DNA from: Chitinophaga sp. H8
GTDB taxonomy: Bacteria > Bacteroidota > Bacteroidia > Chitinophagales > Chitinophagaceae
Assembly: GCF_040567655.1 (NCBI RefSeq)
Contig: NZ_JBEXAC010000001.1
Span: 992,001 to 1,056,000 of the forward strand
Reading direction: 5' to 3'
Length of the DNA stretch: 64,000 nucleotides
Numbering within the stretch: position 1 is the first letter of the stretch; each line of letters starts with the position of its first letter. The position numbers and the translations under genes are program-made. Below are positions 8,825 through 18,439 of this stretch, in pieces. The notes under the pieces were generated by a model, which was given only the letters and a program-made list of their open reading frames with translations, made no database searches and was not told where the DNA came from.

Positions 8825-9466
8825 TTATTTGGCATTTGCTATCAGTAATACGTTCAGGTCAAAATCGTCATAGATGGTTTTATCGCCCAGATTTTCAAAA
8901 AAGCTTTTTGAGCGGAATTTGATATCATATTTGGTGCGATCTATTTTGATAGCTGCTTTTGCAGTCAGTTTATTTCCATCTATAGCAACGGTAGCCGGAA
9001 AAGTGATGGGATTGGTAATGCCTTTGATGGTCAGTTTGCCGGTTACTTCATATTCGCCGCTACTTTTTGAGGTAACACTGGAAATAATAAAGTTGGCCGC
9101 CGGAAACTTTTCAACAGAAAAGAAGTCATCACTTTTCAGGTGTCCTACCAGTCTGCCATTCATTCCCGGGTCTTTAATATCCGTTACAGCAATACTACGG
9201 GTATCCAACGAAAAATTACCACCTTTTATTGCTTTATTTTCGACGTGAATAGTACCTTCTGCAACATTGATGGTACCACTATGTTCGCCTGTTACTTTTT
9301 TGGCGGTCCAGGTAAGTTTGCTTTGCTGATTGTCTACAACAAAAGTAGTAGCACGGGTGGGGGATAAGGTGGTTGGTTCATGTTTATCTTTCTTAAGCAC
9401 TGGAGCGCTAAATGACATCAGCACAAATGTTGCTCCAAAGAAAGCTAAAGTTGCTAAACGTTGCAT
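8825..9466 (-). CDS. YceI family lipid-binding protein
   Basis: A 213-residue exported protein. A signal peptide (LATLAFFGATFVLMSFSA) is followed by the YceI lipocalin-like barrel: FVVDNQQSKLTWTAKKVTGEHSG, FSLDTRSIAV and LKSDDFF, then ITGKLTIKG-like and ITFPATVAI strands. Family members bind polyisoprenoids or amphiphiles in the periplasm. The frame continues ten codons upstream to a TTG, but ATG 9466 (MQRLATL) gives a normal signal peptide. A near-consensus -7 box (GAATTTTG) lies at 9494-9501 on this strand. Confidence 0.88.
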   Translation of the reverse strand: MQRLATLAFFGATFVLMSFSAPVLKKDKHEPTTLSPTRATTFVVDNQQSKLTWTAKKVTGEHSGTINVAEGTIHVENKAIKGGNFSLDTRSIAVTDIKDPGMNGRLVGHLKSDDFFSVEKFPAANFIISSVTSKSSGEYEVTGKLTIKGITNPITFPATVAIDGNKLTAKAAIKIDRTKYDIKFRSKSFFENLGDKTIYDDFDLNVLLIANAK

Positions 9467-9546
9467 ATAAGTTGTTTTGCCATAAAGATATCTCAAAATT
9501 CTATCAGCGGCAGCTATTTAAAGTGCTTTTTTGTCTTTCACGATCT

Positions 9547-10125
9547 TTAATGCCGGTGACAGGTGGTGAGATGATCATTAATCATGCCGGTAGCCTGCAT
9601 GTGAGCATAACATATCGTGGTGCCAAAAAATTTGAAACCACGCTTTTTCATGTCTTTGGAGATAGCGTCCGAGATACCGGAGGATGCAGGTATCTCTTTA
9701 GGTGTTTTGGGAGCGTTCCTTATCGGTTTACCTGCTGGCATAAAGGAATAGAGGTATGTGTCAAAAGAGCCGAATTCCTTTTGCACTTCGAGGAAATGTT
9801 GGGCATTGCTGATAGCAGCCAGGATTTTTAACCGGTTCCGTATAATCCCTTCATCTTGCATCAGGCGGGCTACATCTTTCTCGGTAAATCGGGCCACTTT
9901 CGCGGGGTCAAATCCGGCGAAGGCTTTTTTATAGTTGGCTCTCTTGCGTAATATGGTAATCCAGCTTAACCCGGCCTGTGCAGATTCCAGTAACAGGAAT
10001 TCAAACAGGATACGGTCATCATGTACTTCCTGTCCCCATTCTTCGTCATGATATTTTATATATAGTGGGTCTGTGCCACACCAGTGGCACCTGCTGATTG
10101 TGGCTGTAGCTGCTTTGCGTGTCAT
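9547..10125 (-). CDS. tag: DNA-3-methyladenine glycosylase I
   Basis: A 192-residue cytoplasmic base-excision enzyme that removes 3-methyladenine from alkylated DNA. Landmarks are the N-terminal zinc motif RCHWCGTDPLYIKYHDEEWG, the helix LLLESAQAGLSWITILRKR, and the C-terminal FFGTTICYAHMQATGMINDH with the zinc-binding CHRH end. Full length for the family. It probably stands alone; the vWA gene behind it is in the same orientation but 47 nt away. Confidence 0.95.
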   Translation of the reverse strand: MTRKAATATISRCHWCGTDPLYIKYHDEEWGQEVHDDRILFEFLLLESAQAGLSWITILRKRANYKKAFAGFDPAKVARFTEKDVARLMQDEGIIRNRLKILAAISNAQHFLEVQKEFGSFDTYLYSFMPAGKPIRNAPKTPKEIPASSGISDAISKDMKKRGFKFFGTTICYAHMQATGMINDHLTTCHRH

Positions 10126-10172
10126 ACTGCTGAAATTGAGTACCTAAATTAAGGCTTTAGGATATGATCTGT

Positions 10173-11612
10173 CTAAATTTTTTTTTGCTTTTTAACTTCG
10201 TAGTTAACTGATTTGCTGGATTTCTGGAAGAGCTTTCTTTCAGCTGCTTCCATAGTTTTTACACTATCTATATTGTTCAGATAAGACGACATTTTGTTAA
10301 ACTGTTCTTTTAGTTTGGGAGATTTATATAATTGTTCCTTTTGTTTAAGCACAGCAATGGCTGCCTTGCCACTGCTACGGGCTGCATCATAATCTCCTTT
10401 ATCCACCCGCGCCATCATCTCATCAAATTGTTCCGTTGATTCAAAAAGTGCCAGCATTTCCTGCACAGTGCTGTCTTGTCCTTTTTCGATCAATGTTTTA
10501 TTATCAGTTACTTTTATAGTGACCTGTTTTTCCAGATTTACCGGATCAAATTTCTGGGCATCAATATAGCTAAGGGTACACTTAAACCGGAGGTCTTTCT
10601 GCACAGGTGTTTTTGATGTTAATCTGATCAGGATAGCTTTTTCATCATTCGCGTAGATATCGTTAAACCGTACCTGTACCTGTCCGTTTTTTACTTCAAA
10701 TGGATAGCCATATACTTTTTCACATTGCATGCCTTCCGGAATGCTTATCTGTGCCAGGGCATTCTGAGCTACCACACTCAACAGTCCTTTTAGTTCCCGG
10801 GCAAATAAAGCAGGTATTTTATCTGCACTGTCTATAAAGTAATAATTAGCACGGCCGGATTCCGCCAGCATTGTTAGCAGATCCTCGTTGTAGTCAGCCC
10901 CCAGCCCGAAAGTGGATAACGCTATCCCTTCCGCGTTATATTTTTTCTCCACCAGGCGTTTCAGCTCCAGGGGATCTGTAATACCATCATTGGCTAGTCC
11001 GTCGGTAAGTAACAATACCCTGTTGACATAACCGTCTTTACGTGTTTGCTTTGCTTGCGAATATCCTTCCAGCATACCTCCGCTGAGGTTAGTACTGCCC
11101 CGGTCAGTGATTTTGTCTATGGCATGTTTCAGGGCTTCCTTGTTTTTAACAGGTTGGGAAGGACTGGTAACTTCCACCCGGTCGTCATAATTAACAAGGG
11201 AAAGATAATCGTCCTGACTCAATTGATCTACCAGGAATTTGGCAGCGCGCCTGGCATAGTCAATTTTTTCTCCCTCCATAGAGCCGCTCCTGTCGAGTAC
11301 CAGGGAAATGTTAAGCGGTACACGTGGCTGTTCTGTAGCAGGTTGCCCACTCTGTATATTGATGTACAGATATATCTCTCCCGGGTTGTTTTGCAATACC
11401 CAGGCATTACCAGGTTTGGCATACCAGTTGACCAGTTTGCTGGCATCAAATTCACCAGGTGGAAAGTTGTTTTGTGGGTCAGTTGTACTAACAGGCTGTA
11501 GAGGAATGCCATTACCGGAATTGTTACCGGGAGAGCGGGCACCTGATGATACGCACGATGCAAAAAAAGCACAAATAGCTATACTGCCAAGGAAAGGAAT
11601 GAGCTGCGGCAT
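10173..11612 (-). CDS. von Willebrand factor A domain lipoprotein
   Basis: A 479-residue lipoprotein (lipobox ICAFFASC) with a low-complexity linker, then a vWA domain with the MIDAS motif DRSGSMEG, the distal Thr (STNLSGG) and LLTDGLANDG. A C-terminal region follows, of the kind seen in YfbK-like proteins (ELKGLLSVVAQNALAQISIP and a helical tail with KxxKLKEQFNKM). Function of the family is unknown. It presumably binds a protein partner through the metal ion at the inner or outer membrane surface. No MoxR ATPase gene is beside it. Confidence 0.88.
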   Translation of the reverse strand: MPQLIPFLGSIAICAFFASCVSSGARSPGNNSGNGIPLQPVSTTDPQNNFPPGEFDASKLVNWYAKPGNAWVLQNNPGEIYLYINIQSGQPATEQPRVPLNISLVLDRSGSMEGEKIDYARRAAKFLVDQLSQDDYLSLVNYDDRVEVTSPSQPVKNKEALKHAIDKITDRGSTNLSGGMLEGYSQAKQTRKDGYVNRVLLLTDGLANDGITDPLELKRLVEKKYNAEGIALSTFGLGADYNEDLLTMLAESGRANYYFIDSADKIPALFARELKGLLSVVAQNALAQISIPEGMQCEKVYGYPFEVKNGQVQVRFNDIYANDEKAILIRLTSKTPVQKDLRFKCTLSYIDAQKFDPVNLEKQVTIKVTDNKTLIEKGQDSTVQEMLALFESTEQFDEMMARVDKGDYDAARSSGKAAIAVLKQKEQLYKSPKLKEQFNKMSSYLNNIDSVKTMEAAERKLFQKSSKSVNYEVKKQKKI

Positions 11613-11799
11613 GAGGAAATTCTTTTGGGTGAATGAATGGTTTTGAGGTTAGATGAAGGGATAGCAGATTTCCATAAAGAAATCGGGTGCTTTAACAAAT
11701 GTTTCACAGAAAACTTTTTTTCATATGCTTAAATCCTCCTGACATAAGGTTGTCACTTCATGGTGTGTACTTTACAATACAAACTAAAAACATACTACT

Positions 11800-12297
11800 A
11801 TGACATTGACAAACATCCTCCTGAAAGAAATGGCACAAGAAGCGCAAACTACCCGTAAAATGCTGGAACGTGTGCCTGATGATAAGTACGATTGGCAGCC
11901 TCATCCTAAAAGTATGAGCATTAAGCAGTTAGCTACACATATTGCGGAGTTGCCTTCCTGGGTACAAATGGCATTAACCACAGAGGGACTGGATTTTGCT
12001 GAGAATCCTTATGACTCCAGGCCTGTTACCAACACAAAAGACCTGCTGGCATTTTTTGAGCAATCCCTGGCAGCAGGTAGGGCAGAACTGGAAAAGGCCA
12101 CCGATGAACAGCTGGAAGGTACCTGGGTACTGCGTAACGGAGATCAGATATACAGCACTTCTTCAAAAGGCGAAGTGATCAGGATGGCTTATTGCCAGAT
12201 CGTGCATCATCGTGCGCAACTGGGGGTATTCCTGCGTTTATTGGATGTGCCTATCCCAGGTAGCTATGGCCCCAGTGCAGATGATGATAGCTTTTAA
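11800..12297 (+). CDS. DinB family protein
   Basis: A 165-residue four-helix-bundle protein of the DinB/YfiT family of putative metal-dependent enzymes. The three histidine ligands are recognisable in KQLATHIAELP and in CQIVHHRAQLGVFLR. Many family members act as thiol (bacillithiol, glutathione) transferases, but the substrate here cannot be deduced. Single gene, closed by a strong terminator. Confidence 0.9.
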   Translation: MTLTNILLKEMAQEAQTTRKMLERVPDDKYDWQPHPKSMSIKQLATHIAELPSWVQMALTTEGLDFAENPYDSRPVTNTKDLLAFFEQSLAAGRAELEKATDEQLEGTWVLRNGDQIYSTSSKGEVIRMAYCQIVHHRAQLGVFLRLLDVPIPGSYGPSADDDSF

Positions 12298-12317
12298 TTG
12301 ATCCATTTTACTCCCTG

Positions 12318-12366
12318 AACGGTATGGGGCTGGCAATAGTAATATTGCTTGCCCCATACCGTTTTT
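12318..12366 (+). terminator. Rho-independent terminator
   Basis: A perfect 13-bp stem, 12318-12330 paired with 12351-12363, overlapping a run of T. It follows the dinB-like gene. Confidence 0.85.
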
Positions 12367-12569
12367 ATGCAGTCCCCGGTAAGACCATACAGGCAAAATT
12401 TGAAGTTCTCATGGCTTATGCTTAACTTGGTATACAAGAGCATTTCGTCCGGACATGGCCATCAGGCAATAAACATAACAGATAGGTAAATACTGGTAAT
12501 CCCAAACACTCCAAAAAGAAACGATGTTACTCGTGCGCTTTCCCCTTATTCCTAAATATCATCGATATT

Positions 12570-14618
12570 ATGATACCTAAAAATGAGTTCGTCAATCAAA
12601 ACTTTGCAAGTATTGATATCAATACAGCTGTGAAGACGGTCATTGAGTTTATAAAGTCCGATCGTCCAGACTACCTGGTGATAGAAGATCCCAAGAAAAA
12701 GAAATATTATCTGCAGCAGAGCCAGGAGGCTTTACCTGCACTAAAAGGTATGTTGGGTACAGATGATTTAAGACCTTTTCTGCAGGCAATGGATCTGGAA
12801 CAAGCACCTGTTATCGGTATAAAAGGTGTTATTAAAGGATTTAAAAAAGAGGCTTTAGTAGTAGAAGAGGGAAAGGTGATTTGTATTGTTAATCCGGTAT
12901 TGCCTGGCAGCATTCATAGGGGTGGTACACTGGAAGAGTCTATAGTAGAAAAGATGATGCGGGAGATGTCCGGTGGGTCACGCGGTGCGGCAAATATTCC
13001 GGATATACCTCCCAGGGTTACTGCACCGGCTCCACCAATCCACGTTGGTTCAGAAAAGGGAATGCCTTCCAGGGGGGTTGAAACCGGCAGTGGTGCGCCT
13101 GCAGGTGGTGGCAGTGGAACGCCTCCTGGTGAGCCTCCGGGTGATACACCAGGACCATCTACTTATTATCTGAATGCTTCCTGTAAGGATAAAGCTGCCC
13201 TGGAAGAAGAAATATCCCTGTTTGTCAGTATAGACAGAAAAAGTACTACTGCAGCAGCGCCTGCACTGTTGTTGGTAACAGGGGCAGAAGTGGAAATTGT
13301 AGTCTCCCCCAAAAGTGGATTCCTGATTAATGGAAGAGACCATGCAGTCATTAAGGTAACCGGGGAGGAGGAAAGCAAAAAATGTTATTTTAAACTGACA
13401 GCTACTACTGCGGGAGAAGCACATATTGCAGTGTTTGCTTTTCTGGATGGGATGGAAATTGCCAGGATGGACTTGCTGGTACAGGTATCTGCGGAAAAAC
13501 TACCAGTGGATAATGATGAGGTAACTACTTCTGCCAGCAAAGGTATTGCATTAGCAAAACCACAAACGGAACCGGACATTACCTTGCTGATTACAGAAGA
13601 AACAGCTGTGAATGGGCAAAAACAACTGTATTTCAGAATTAAATCACCCGGACTGTACTTTAACAAGTTTGGTCCGGTAATACTGGAAAAGGACCCCGTT
13701 AAGTACTTCCAGGACTTCTTTAAAGATATTGAAGCGCTGGACCTGGCCACTAAAGAACAAAAGGAAATAGCACAACTACAGCTGAAGTCCAAAGGCATGG
13801 AGCTATATGCTGCCCTGATCCCGGAAGCATTACGTAAGCATCTGTGGGGACTGAAAGACCGGATTAAAACGGTGATTATTAATTCGGAAGAGCCCTGGAT
13901 TCCCTGGGAGGTTTGTTATTTTTCTGCAGAAGGAGAAGCGAATGAGGAGGGGGGATTCTTTTGTGAAATATTTGAAACTTCCAGGTGGCTTACAGGCACT
14001 AATTCTCCTAAAGAAAGCATCAGCTTCAGCAAGGCGGCGCTGGTGGTGCCGGCGGATTCCAAATTACCTTATGCCAATGATGAAAGAGATGATCTCACCA
14101 CGATGCTCAAGAGGCAGGGCTGCATGGTGATGAATGTGCGGGCCTCCTTTTTGGAGCTGGTCAACAATTTTAAGAAAGGTACCAACACCCTTTGGCATTT
14201 TACCGGTCATGGTGCGGTAATGGAAGGAGGAAACCCGGAAAAAACATGTATGATCCTGGAAGAGGGGCAACGCTTTACCCCGGAAAATATTAACCTGGTA
14301 AAAATACTGGGACAGTCTCAGCCCTTTATATTTTACAATGCCTGTCAGATAGGGCAGAGTGCTATGGGGCTTACCGGTATTGGGGGCTGGGCACAAAAAT
14401 TTCTGGAGGTGGGCGCATCCGGATTTATCGGAGCTTACTGGTCTATCTATGATAAGGCAGCGTATCAGTTTGCCATAAAATTCTATGAAGGAATGCTGGC
14501 AGGAGCAACAGTAGCCAGGGCAGCACAGGAGGCAAGACGGGAGATTAAAGATGCTGGTGATCCTACCTGGCTGGCTTATACGGTGTATGCTTATCCCAAT
14601 GCAAAGCTGGTACAATAA
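12570..14618 (+). CDS. CHAT-domain caspase-like protease
   Basis: A 682-residue cytoplasmic protein in four parts. Residues 1-130 form an alpha/beta domain I do not recognise, vaguely CBS-like. Residues 130-205 are a Gly/Pro-rich linker. Residues 205-310 look like a beta-sandwich. From about 335 comes the adaptor region often preceding CHAT domains (ITLLITEETA...LYFRIKSPG), then the CHAT protease at about 450-680. The catalytic pair is intact: His547 in LWHFTGHGA and Cys592 in FIFYNACQIG. CHAT proteases cleave partner proteins in bacterial conflict systems. The next gene, 30 nt away, is a subtilisin, a likely partner or substrate. No signal peptide. Confidence 0.85.
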   Translation: MIPKNEFVNQNFASIDINTAVKTVIEFIKSDRPDYLVIEDPKKKKYYLQQSQEALPALKGMLGTDDLRPFLQAMDLEQAPVIGIKGVIKGFKKEALVVEEGKVICIVNPVLPGSIHRGGTLEESIVEKMMREMSGGSRGAANIPDIPPRVTAPAPPIHVGSEKGMPSRGVETGSGAPAGGGSGTPPGEPPGDTPGPSTYYLNASCKDKAALEEEISLFVSIDRKSTTAAAPALLLVTGAEVEIVVSPKSGFLINGRDHAVIKVTGEEESKKCYFKLTATTAGEAHIAVFAFLDGMEIARMDLLVQVSAEKLPVDNDEVTTSASKGIALAKPQTEPDITLLITEETAVNGQKQLYFRIKSPGLYFNKFGPVILEKDPVKYFQDFFKDIEALDLATKEQKEIAQLQLKSKGMELYAALIPEALRKHLWGLKDRIKTVIINSEEPWIPWEVCYFSAEGEANEEGGFFCEIFETSRWLTGTNSPKESISFSKAALVVPADSKLPYANDERDDLTTMLKRQGCMVMNVRASFLELVNNFKKGTNTLWHFTGHGAVMEGGNPEKTCMILEEGQRFTPENINLVKILGQSQPFIFYNACQIGQSAMGLTGIGGWAQKFLEVGASGFIGAYWSIYDKAAYQFAIKFYEGMLAGATVARAAQEARREIKDAGDPTWLAYTVYAYPNAKLVQ

Positions 14619-14648
14619 TTATTCAATCATCTTCTTATCTAAAAAGTT

Positions 14649-16304
14649 ATGACAGCCACTACCCCAAAATTGATCGTACAATTAAAAAACAAACAGGTAC
14701 TCCAAAAAAGAAGAGGGATGGATCATGCACAGAATTTAAGTGATGATAATCCTGTTCCGTTGCAGATTGTTGATACGGCAGATACACAACGCCACTTATG
14801 GGACCAGGCGCATGCACTGGTAAAAAATGATGCGGAAGTAGACTTTGCAGAACCGGATGTACTTTCCCAGGATACATATATGGAGCAGTCGATGGCAGCA
14901 GAACAACAAACACTGGGAGAGGCAGAGAGTGCGTATTATTCCTATATTGATTACTGGCCTCATCCGGAAAAACCGGAGCTCTGGCACCTGGAAGATGACT
15001 ACTCCGGCCTTCGCGCTGCGCGGGAATTGCTGCGGGCATCCGGCGCTAAGAAAAAGGTAAGGATAGCTCACCTGGATACAGGTTACTTTTCCAAACATAT
15101 TTCTTTCCCTAAAGATATTATCAACACAGAACTGCAACGCAACTTTGCAGAAGGAGAAGAGGAACATATCAACAATGCGGAAGATGCGCTGGTAGATGGT
15201 ACTTTGAAGATGCCTGGTCATGGTACTGGTACACTCAGTATCCTGGCCGGTACCAAAGTTGCTATCCCGCAATATGGTTTTGATGATTACCTGGGGCTGC
15301 ATGACATGATTGAAATAGTACCTATCCGCATTGCTAAAAGTGTGGTACTGTTTAAATCCTCCGGGTTTGTAAAGGCGCTGGATTATATTATCAATGAGCT
15401 AAATGCGAAGGAAGAAACCCGCATACATGTGATCACGATGAGTATGGGAGGATTGCCCTCCAAAGCCTGGGCGCAAATGGTGAATGAGGTTTATGAAAAG
15501 GGCATCTTTATGGTCACGGCAGCAGGGAATAACTTTGGCAAACTGCCAGCCCGTACCATGGTATATCCTGCACGGTTTAACCGGGTAGTAGCCGCCTGCG
15601 GGGTTACGTACGACAAAACACCTTATGCCAAGCCGCATGGGGAAGGAGGTTTGCGTATCATGGAAGGGAACTATGGTCCTACTTCACTGATGGGCACTGC
15701 TGTCGCTGCGTTCACGCCTAATGTTATCTGGGCCACCTACAAATACCCCGGGGTAGTGGGGATCCGTGGTGATGGTACCTCTTCTGCTACTCCCCAGATA
15801 GCAGCAGCAGCTGCGCTTTATTATATTAAAAATTATGATGCACTGGAGGCATTACCGGAACCATGGATGAGAGTAGAGGCTATCCGCAAGGCTTTGTTTG
15901 ATACCGCCAAAAAGGAAATAGCGCCACCTTACGAGGCAAGTGATTGTGAAAAGTTTTTTGGTAATGGCATCCTGCAGGCAAGAAAAATGCTGGATATCCC
16001 GGTGGCTGGACCAGATACGCTGGAAAAACAACCCCGTGATAAAATTTTCTTTCCATTTCTTAAATTGATCCTTGGCCTGAGAAAACCGGAAGAAGAAATG
16101 GAAGATGAAATGCTCGAAACAGAATTGATGCAGCTGATCCTCACTGATCCGGTATTACAAAAAATCCTTAATAATGAGGAAACCAGGATAACGAAGATGA
16201 GCAATGATGAACAAATGCAACTGGCTGATGCGGTGTTGAACAATCCACATGCTTCTGATACACTGAAACAAAAAATGCTGGAAATAAAAGCCAGATTATC
16301 TTAA
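14649..16304 (+). CDS. Cytoplasmic S8 subtilisin-like protease
   Basis: A 551-residue serine protease with a full S8 triad: Asp143 (AHLDTGYFS), His191 (PGHGTGTLS) and Ser378 (GDGTSSATP), plus the oxyanion Asn in VTAAGNNFG. About 110 residues precede it that look like a propeptide-type inhibitory segment (LVKNDAEVDFAEPDVL). After the catalytic domain comes a helical C-terminal tail (about 450-551) rich in Glu and Met. No signal peptide is present, so it should act inside the cell. Paired with the CHAT protease upstream in what is evidently one operon; being activated by CHAT cleavage is my inference. Confidence 0.88.
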   Translation: MTATTPKLIVQLKNKQVLQKRRGMDHAQNLSDDNPVPLQIVDTADTQRHLWDQAHALVKNDAEVDFAEPDVLSQDTYMEQSMAAEQQTLGEAESAYYSYIDYWPHPEKPELWHLEDDYSGLRAARELLRASGAKKKVRIAHLDTGYFSKHISFPKDIINTELQRNFAEGEEEHINNAEDALVDGTLKMPGHGTGTLSILAGTKVAIPQYGFDDYLGLHDMIEIVPIRIAKSVVLFKSSGFVKALDYIINELNAKEETRIHVITMSMGGLPSKAWAQMVNEVYEKGIFMVTAAGNNFGKLPARTMVYPARFNRVVAACGVTYDKTPYAKPHGEGGLRIMEGNYGPTSLMGTAVAAFTPNVIWATYKYPGVVGIRGDGTSSATPQIAAAAALYYIKNYDALEALPEPWMRVEAIRKALFDTAKKEIAPPYEASDCEKFFGNGILQARKMLDIPVAGPDTLEKQPRDKIFFPFLKLILGLRKPEEEMEDEMLETELMQLILTDPVLQKILNNEETRITKMSNDEQMQLADAVLNNPHASDTLKQKMLEIKARLS

Positions 16305-16337
16305 TATGTCTTGCATACAGCAATATGTCTTTTATAC
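16303..16337 (+). repeat. Short direct repeat at end of protease operon
   Basis: AATATGTCTT[GC/TT]ATAC occurs twice (16303-16318 and 16322-16337), 19 nt apart, the first copy overlapping the stop codon of the subtilisin gene. Function unknown; it could be a binding site or chance. Confidence 0.4.
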
Positions 16338-16472
16338 AATTAATTGATCGCTCCTTTCATTGAATTTGGTTTTTTGCCGCTTTTAGTTAAATTTAGCCCT
16401 TGATATTATTAAAACCAATGATTAAAGGCAGGAGAATACACCAGCGTTCTCCCTAAAAGCGTTGTACCGGAT

Positions 16473-17066
16473 ATGAGTTATTTATCTTCAGAGATAGAGG
16501 TTTTGCAGCGTGCGGGTGAAGGGGAAAAACTTGCCTTTCAGCAAATATATGAACAGTATGCCGGAGAGCTGTACCGGTATATTTATCTGTTCGTCCGTTC
16601 AAAGGAAGATACAGAGGATATCCTGCAAAATGTTTTCACGAATATCTGGTTAAAGAATGATACGCTTCCAGACATCATATCTCTTCGCAGTTACCTGTTC
16701 AGGGCGTCCCGCAATCAGGTGCTCAACTATTTACGGAATACAAAAGTGAAAATGAGGGTGCACCATCAGCTGGCCACCGGAGAAGGCAGAGATATGGATG
16801 ACCTGAATGAACAGTTATTGTTTAAGCAGTATTATGCCATTGCCAAAGATGCGATTGATAAATTGCCTACCCGCAGAAAAGAAGTGTTTAAACTCAACCT
16901 GGAACAGGGCCTGGATATGCATCAGATAGCCAGTCAGCTGGGCATTTCTTCCTCGGCGGTGAAACAGCACCTATACGCCGCTTCCGACTTCATACGTAGT
17001 TACCTGCAGAAACACGGAGAGATCACTGTTACATTATTTATTTTCCTCACATTATTCGACCAGTAA
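16473..17066 (+). CDS. FecI-like ECF sigma factor
   Basis: A 197-residue ECF sigma-70 factor: region 2 in FQQIYEQYAGELYRYIYLF and EDTEDILQNVFTNIW, region 4 in IDKLPTRRKEVFKLN and MHQIASQLGISSSAVKQH. It is followed by FecR and a SusC with an STN domain, the arrangement in which substrate binding at the outer membrane releases the sigma to transcribe the susCD genes. A near-consensus -7 box, TAAATTTA, lies upstream near 16390. Confidence 0.93.
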   Translation: MSYLSSEIEVLQRAGEGEKLAFQQIYEQYAGELYRYIYLFVRSKEDTEDILQNVFTNIWLKNDTLPDIISLRSYLFRASRNQVLNYLRNTKVKMRVHHQLATGEGRDMDDLNEQLLFKQYYAIAKDAIDKLPTRRKEVFKLNLEQGLDMHQIASQLGISSSAVKQHLYAASDFIRSYLQKHGEITVTLFIFLTLFDQ

Positions 17067-17179
17067 GCCGTTTCCGGCCGATATCAACCTTAATTTTAAA
17101 AATATTTTAACACCCACCTGTCTAATACTTAAACTGCCGTGTCTTATATAGACGGGGGAATTAAATTATCTTCTTCTTT

Positions 17180-18358
17180 ATGAATAAAAACGAAGCCAGG
17201 GAGTTTGTAGAAAAATACGCGGAGAATAACTATTCGGAGGCCAGTCATCAGGCTTTCCAGGAATGGTTATTGGAGCAGCCCATGGAGGATATACAGCCCC
17301 TGCTGGATGAGTATACGGCTTTGCTGGAAAAACATCCGGTGCATTTGCCGGCTGATAAACAGCTGTTTCAGCGTATCGTGAACAGCTTGGAAGAAAAGGA
17401 GAAAATGCCTGCCCCTAAAGTAGTACCGGTGTACTCCTGGAAAAGAAGACTGGCTTATGCCGCTGCTGCTGTCTTGTTATTATTTGCCGGAGGTACTTAT
17501 TGGTATCAGCAGCAACAACCCCCCCAGCCTGCTAATCAGCAGGTGGTGAAAGCGATCCAACCGGGTGGGGCACGTGCAGTATTACAGTTGGCAGATGGTT
17601 CTACCATCGAACTGGATAGTGTGGCCAATGGGCCCCTGGCACAACAGGGAAATACCAGTATTATAAAATTAAATACGGGCCAGCTGAGCTACAATGCGGG
17701 AGCCAGTACGAAAGGAGCCACGCCCTCCTGGAATACCTTACATACCCCCCGTGGAGGCCAGTATGAACTGGTATTGCCGGATGGTACAAAAGCCATACTG
17801 AATGCAGCATCTTCTTTACGCTTTCCTACTGCTTTTACCGGCAAGGAGCGAAATGTGGAAATGACGGGAGAGGTATATTTTGAAGTAGCTCAAAATACCC
17901 AACAGCCATTCACTATAGCTGTAAATGATATGGATATCACCGTTTTAGGTACCCAGTTTAATGTAATGGCCTATCCGGACGAATTTAATACACGTACAAC
18001 ACTGATAGAAGGGGCCGTTATGGTGTCCAAAGGGGCTGTAGTAAAACAGCTGCTCCCCGGACAACAGGCACTTTTAACCAAAGGGGAACATGTTTTTGAT
18101 ATAAGAACAGTAGATGTAGAGCAGGACGTAGCCTGGAAAGATGGCCGTTTTGTATTCAATGATAATATACAAGGTATCATGCGCCAGATAGCCCGGTGGT
18201 ATGATGTAACAGTAGAATATGCAGGGAATATCAGCAACAAGGCATTTATAGGTGATATTTCACGGACAGAAAGGGTAGAAGAAGTATTAAAGATGTTGGA
18301 ACTAACCGGTAAAATCCATTTTAAAATAGAAAACAGAAAGATTGTCGTAATGCCATAA
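17180..18358 (+). CDS. FecR-type anti-sigma factor
   Basis: A 392-residue inner-membrane regulator. The N-terminal cytoplasmic segment is about 88 residues, one transmembrane helix follows (RRLAYAAAAVLLLFAGG), then the periplasmic FecR domain (WNTLHTPRGGQYELVLPDGT, LNAASSLRFP, EVYFEVAQNTQQPFTI, DITVLGTQFNVMAY) and a C-terminal STN-like DUF4974 domain (GRFVFNDNIQGIMRQIARWYDV). It binds the sigma factor encoded 113 nt upstream and senses the STN domain of the SusC downstream. Confidence 0.94.
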   Translation: MNKNEAREFVEKYAENNYSEASHQAFQEWLLEQPMEDIQPLLDEYTALLEKHPVHLPADKQLFQRIVNSLEEKEKMPAPKVVPVYSWKRRLAYAAAAVLLLFAGGTYWYQQQQPPQPANQQVVKAIQPGGARAVLQLADGSTIELDSVANGPLAQQGNTSIIKLNTGQLSYNAGASTKGATPSWNTLHTPRGGQYELVLPDGTKAILNAASSLRFPTAFTGKERNVEMTGEVYFEVAQNTQQPFTIAVNDMDITVLGTQFNVMAYPDEFNTRTTLIEGAVMVSKGAVVKQLLPGQQALLTKGEHVFDIRTVDVEQDVAWKDGRFVFNDNIQGIMRQIARWYDVTVEYAGNISNKAFIGDISRTERVEEVLKMLELTGKIHFKIENRKIVVMP

Positions 18359-18439
18359 AACAGATCATTAGTCAACATGTCAACCAAAATGTAATACACA
18401 AAAAGTGGCGGGAATAAGCCTGTAAAAATCCTGGGACAA

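Noticed and set aside
10173..16304. vWA lipoprotein, CHAT and S8 genes as one vWA/MoxR-type conflict system
   Set aside because: The vWA gene is on the opposite strand, has a lipoprotein signal, is separated by a DinB gene with a strong terminator, and no MoxR ATPase is present.
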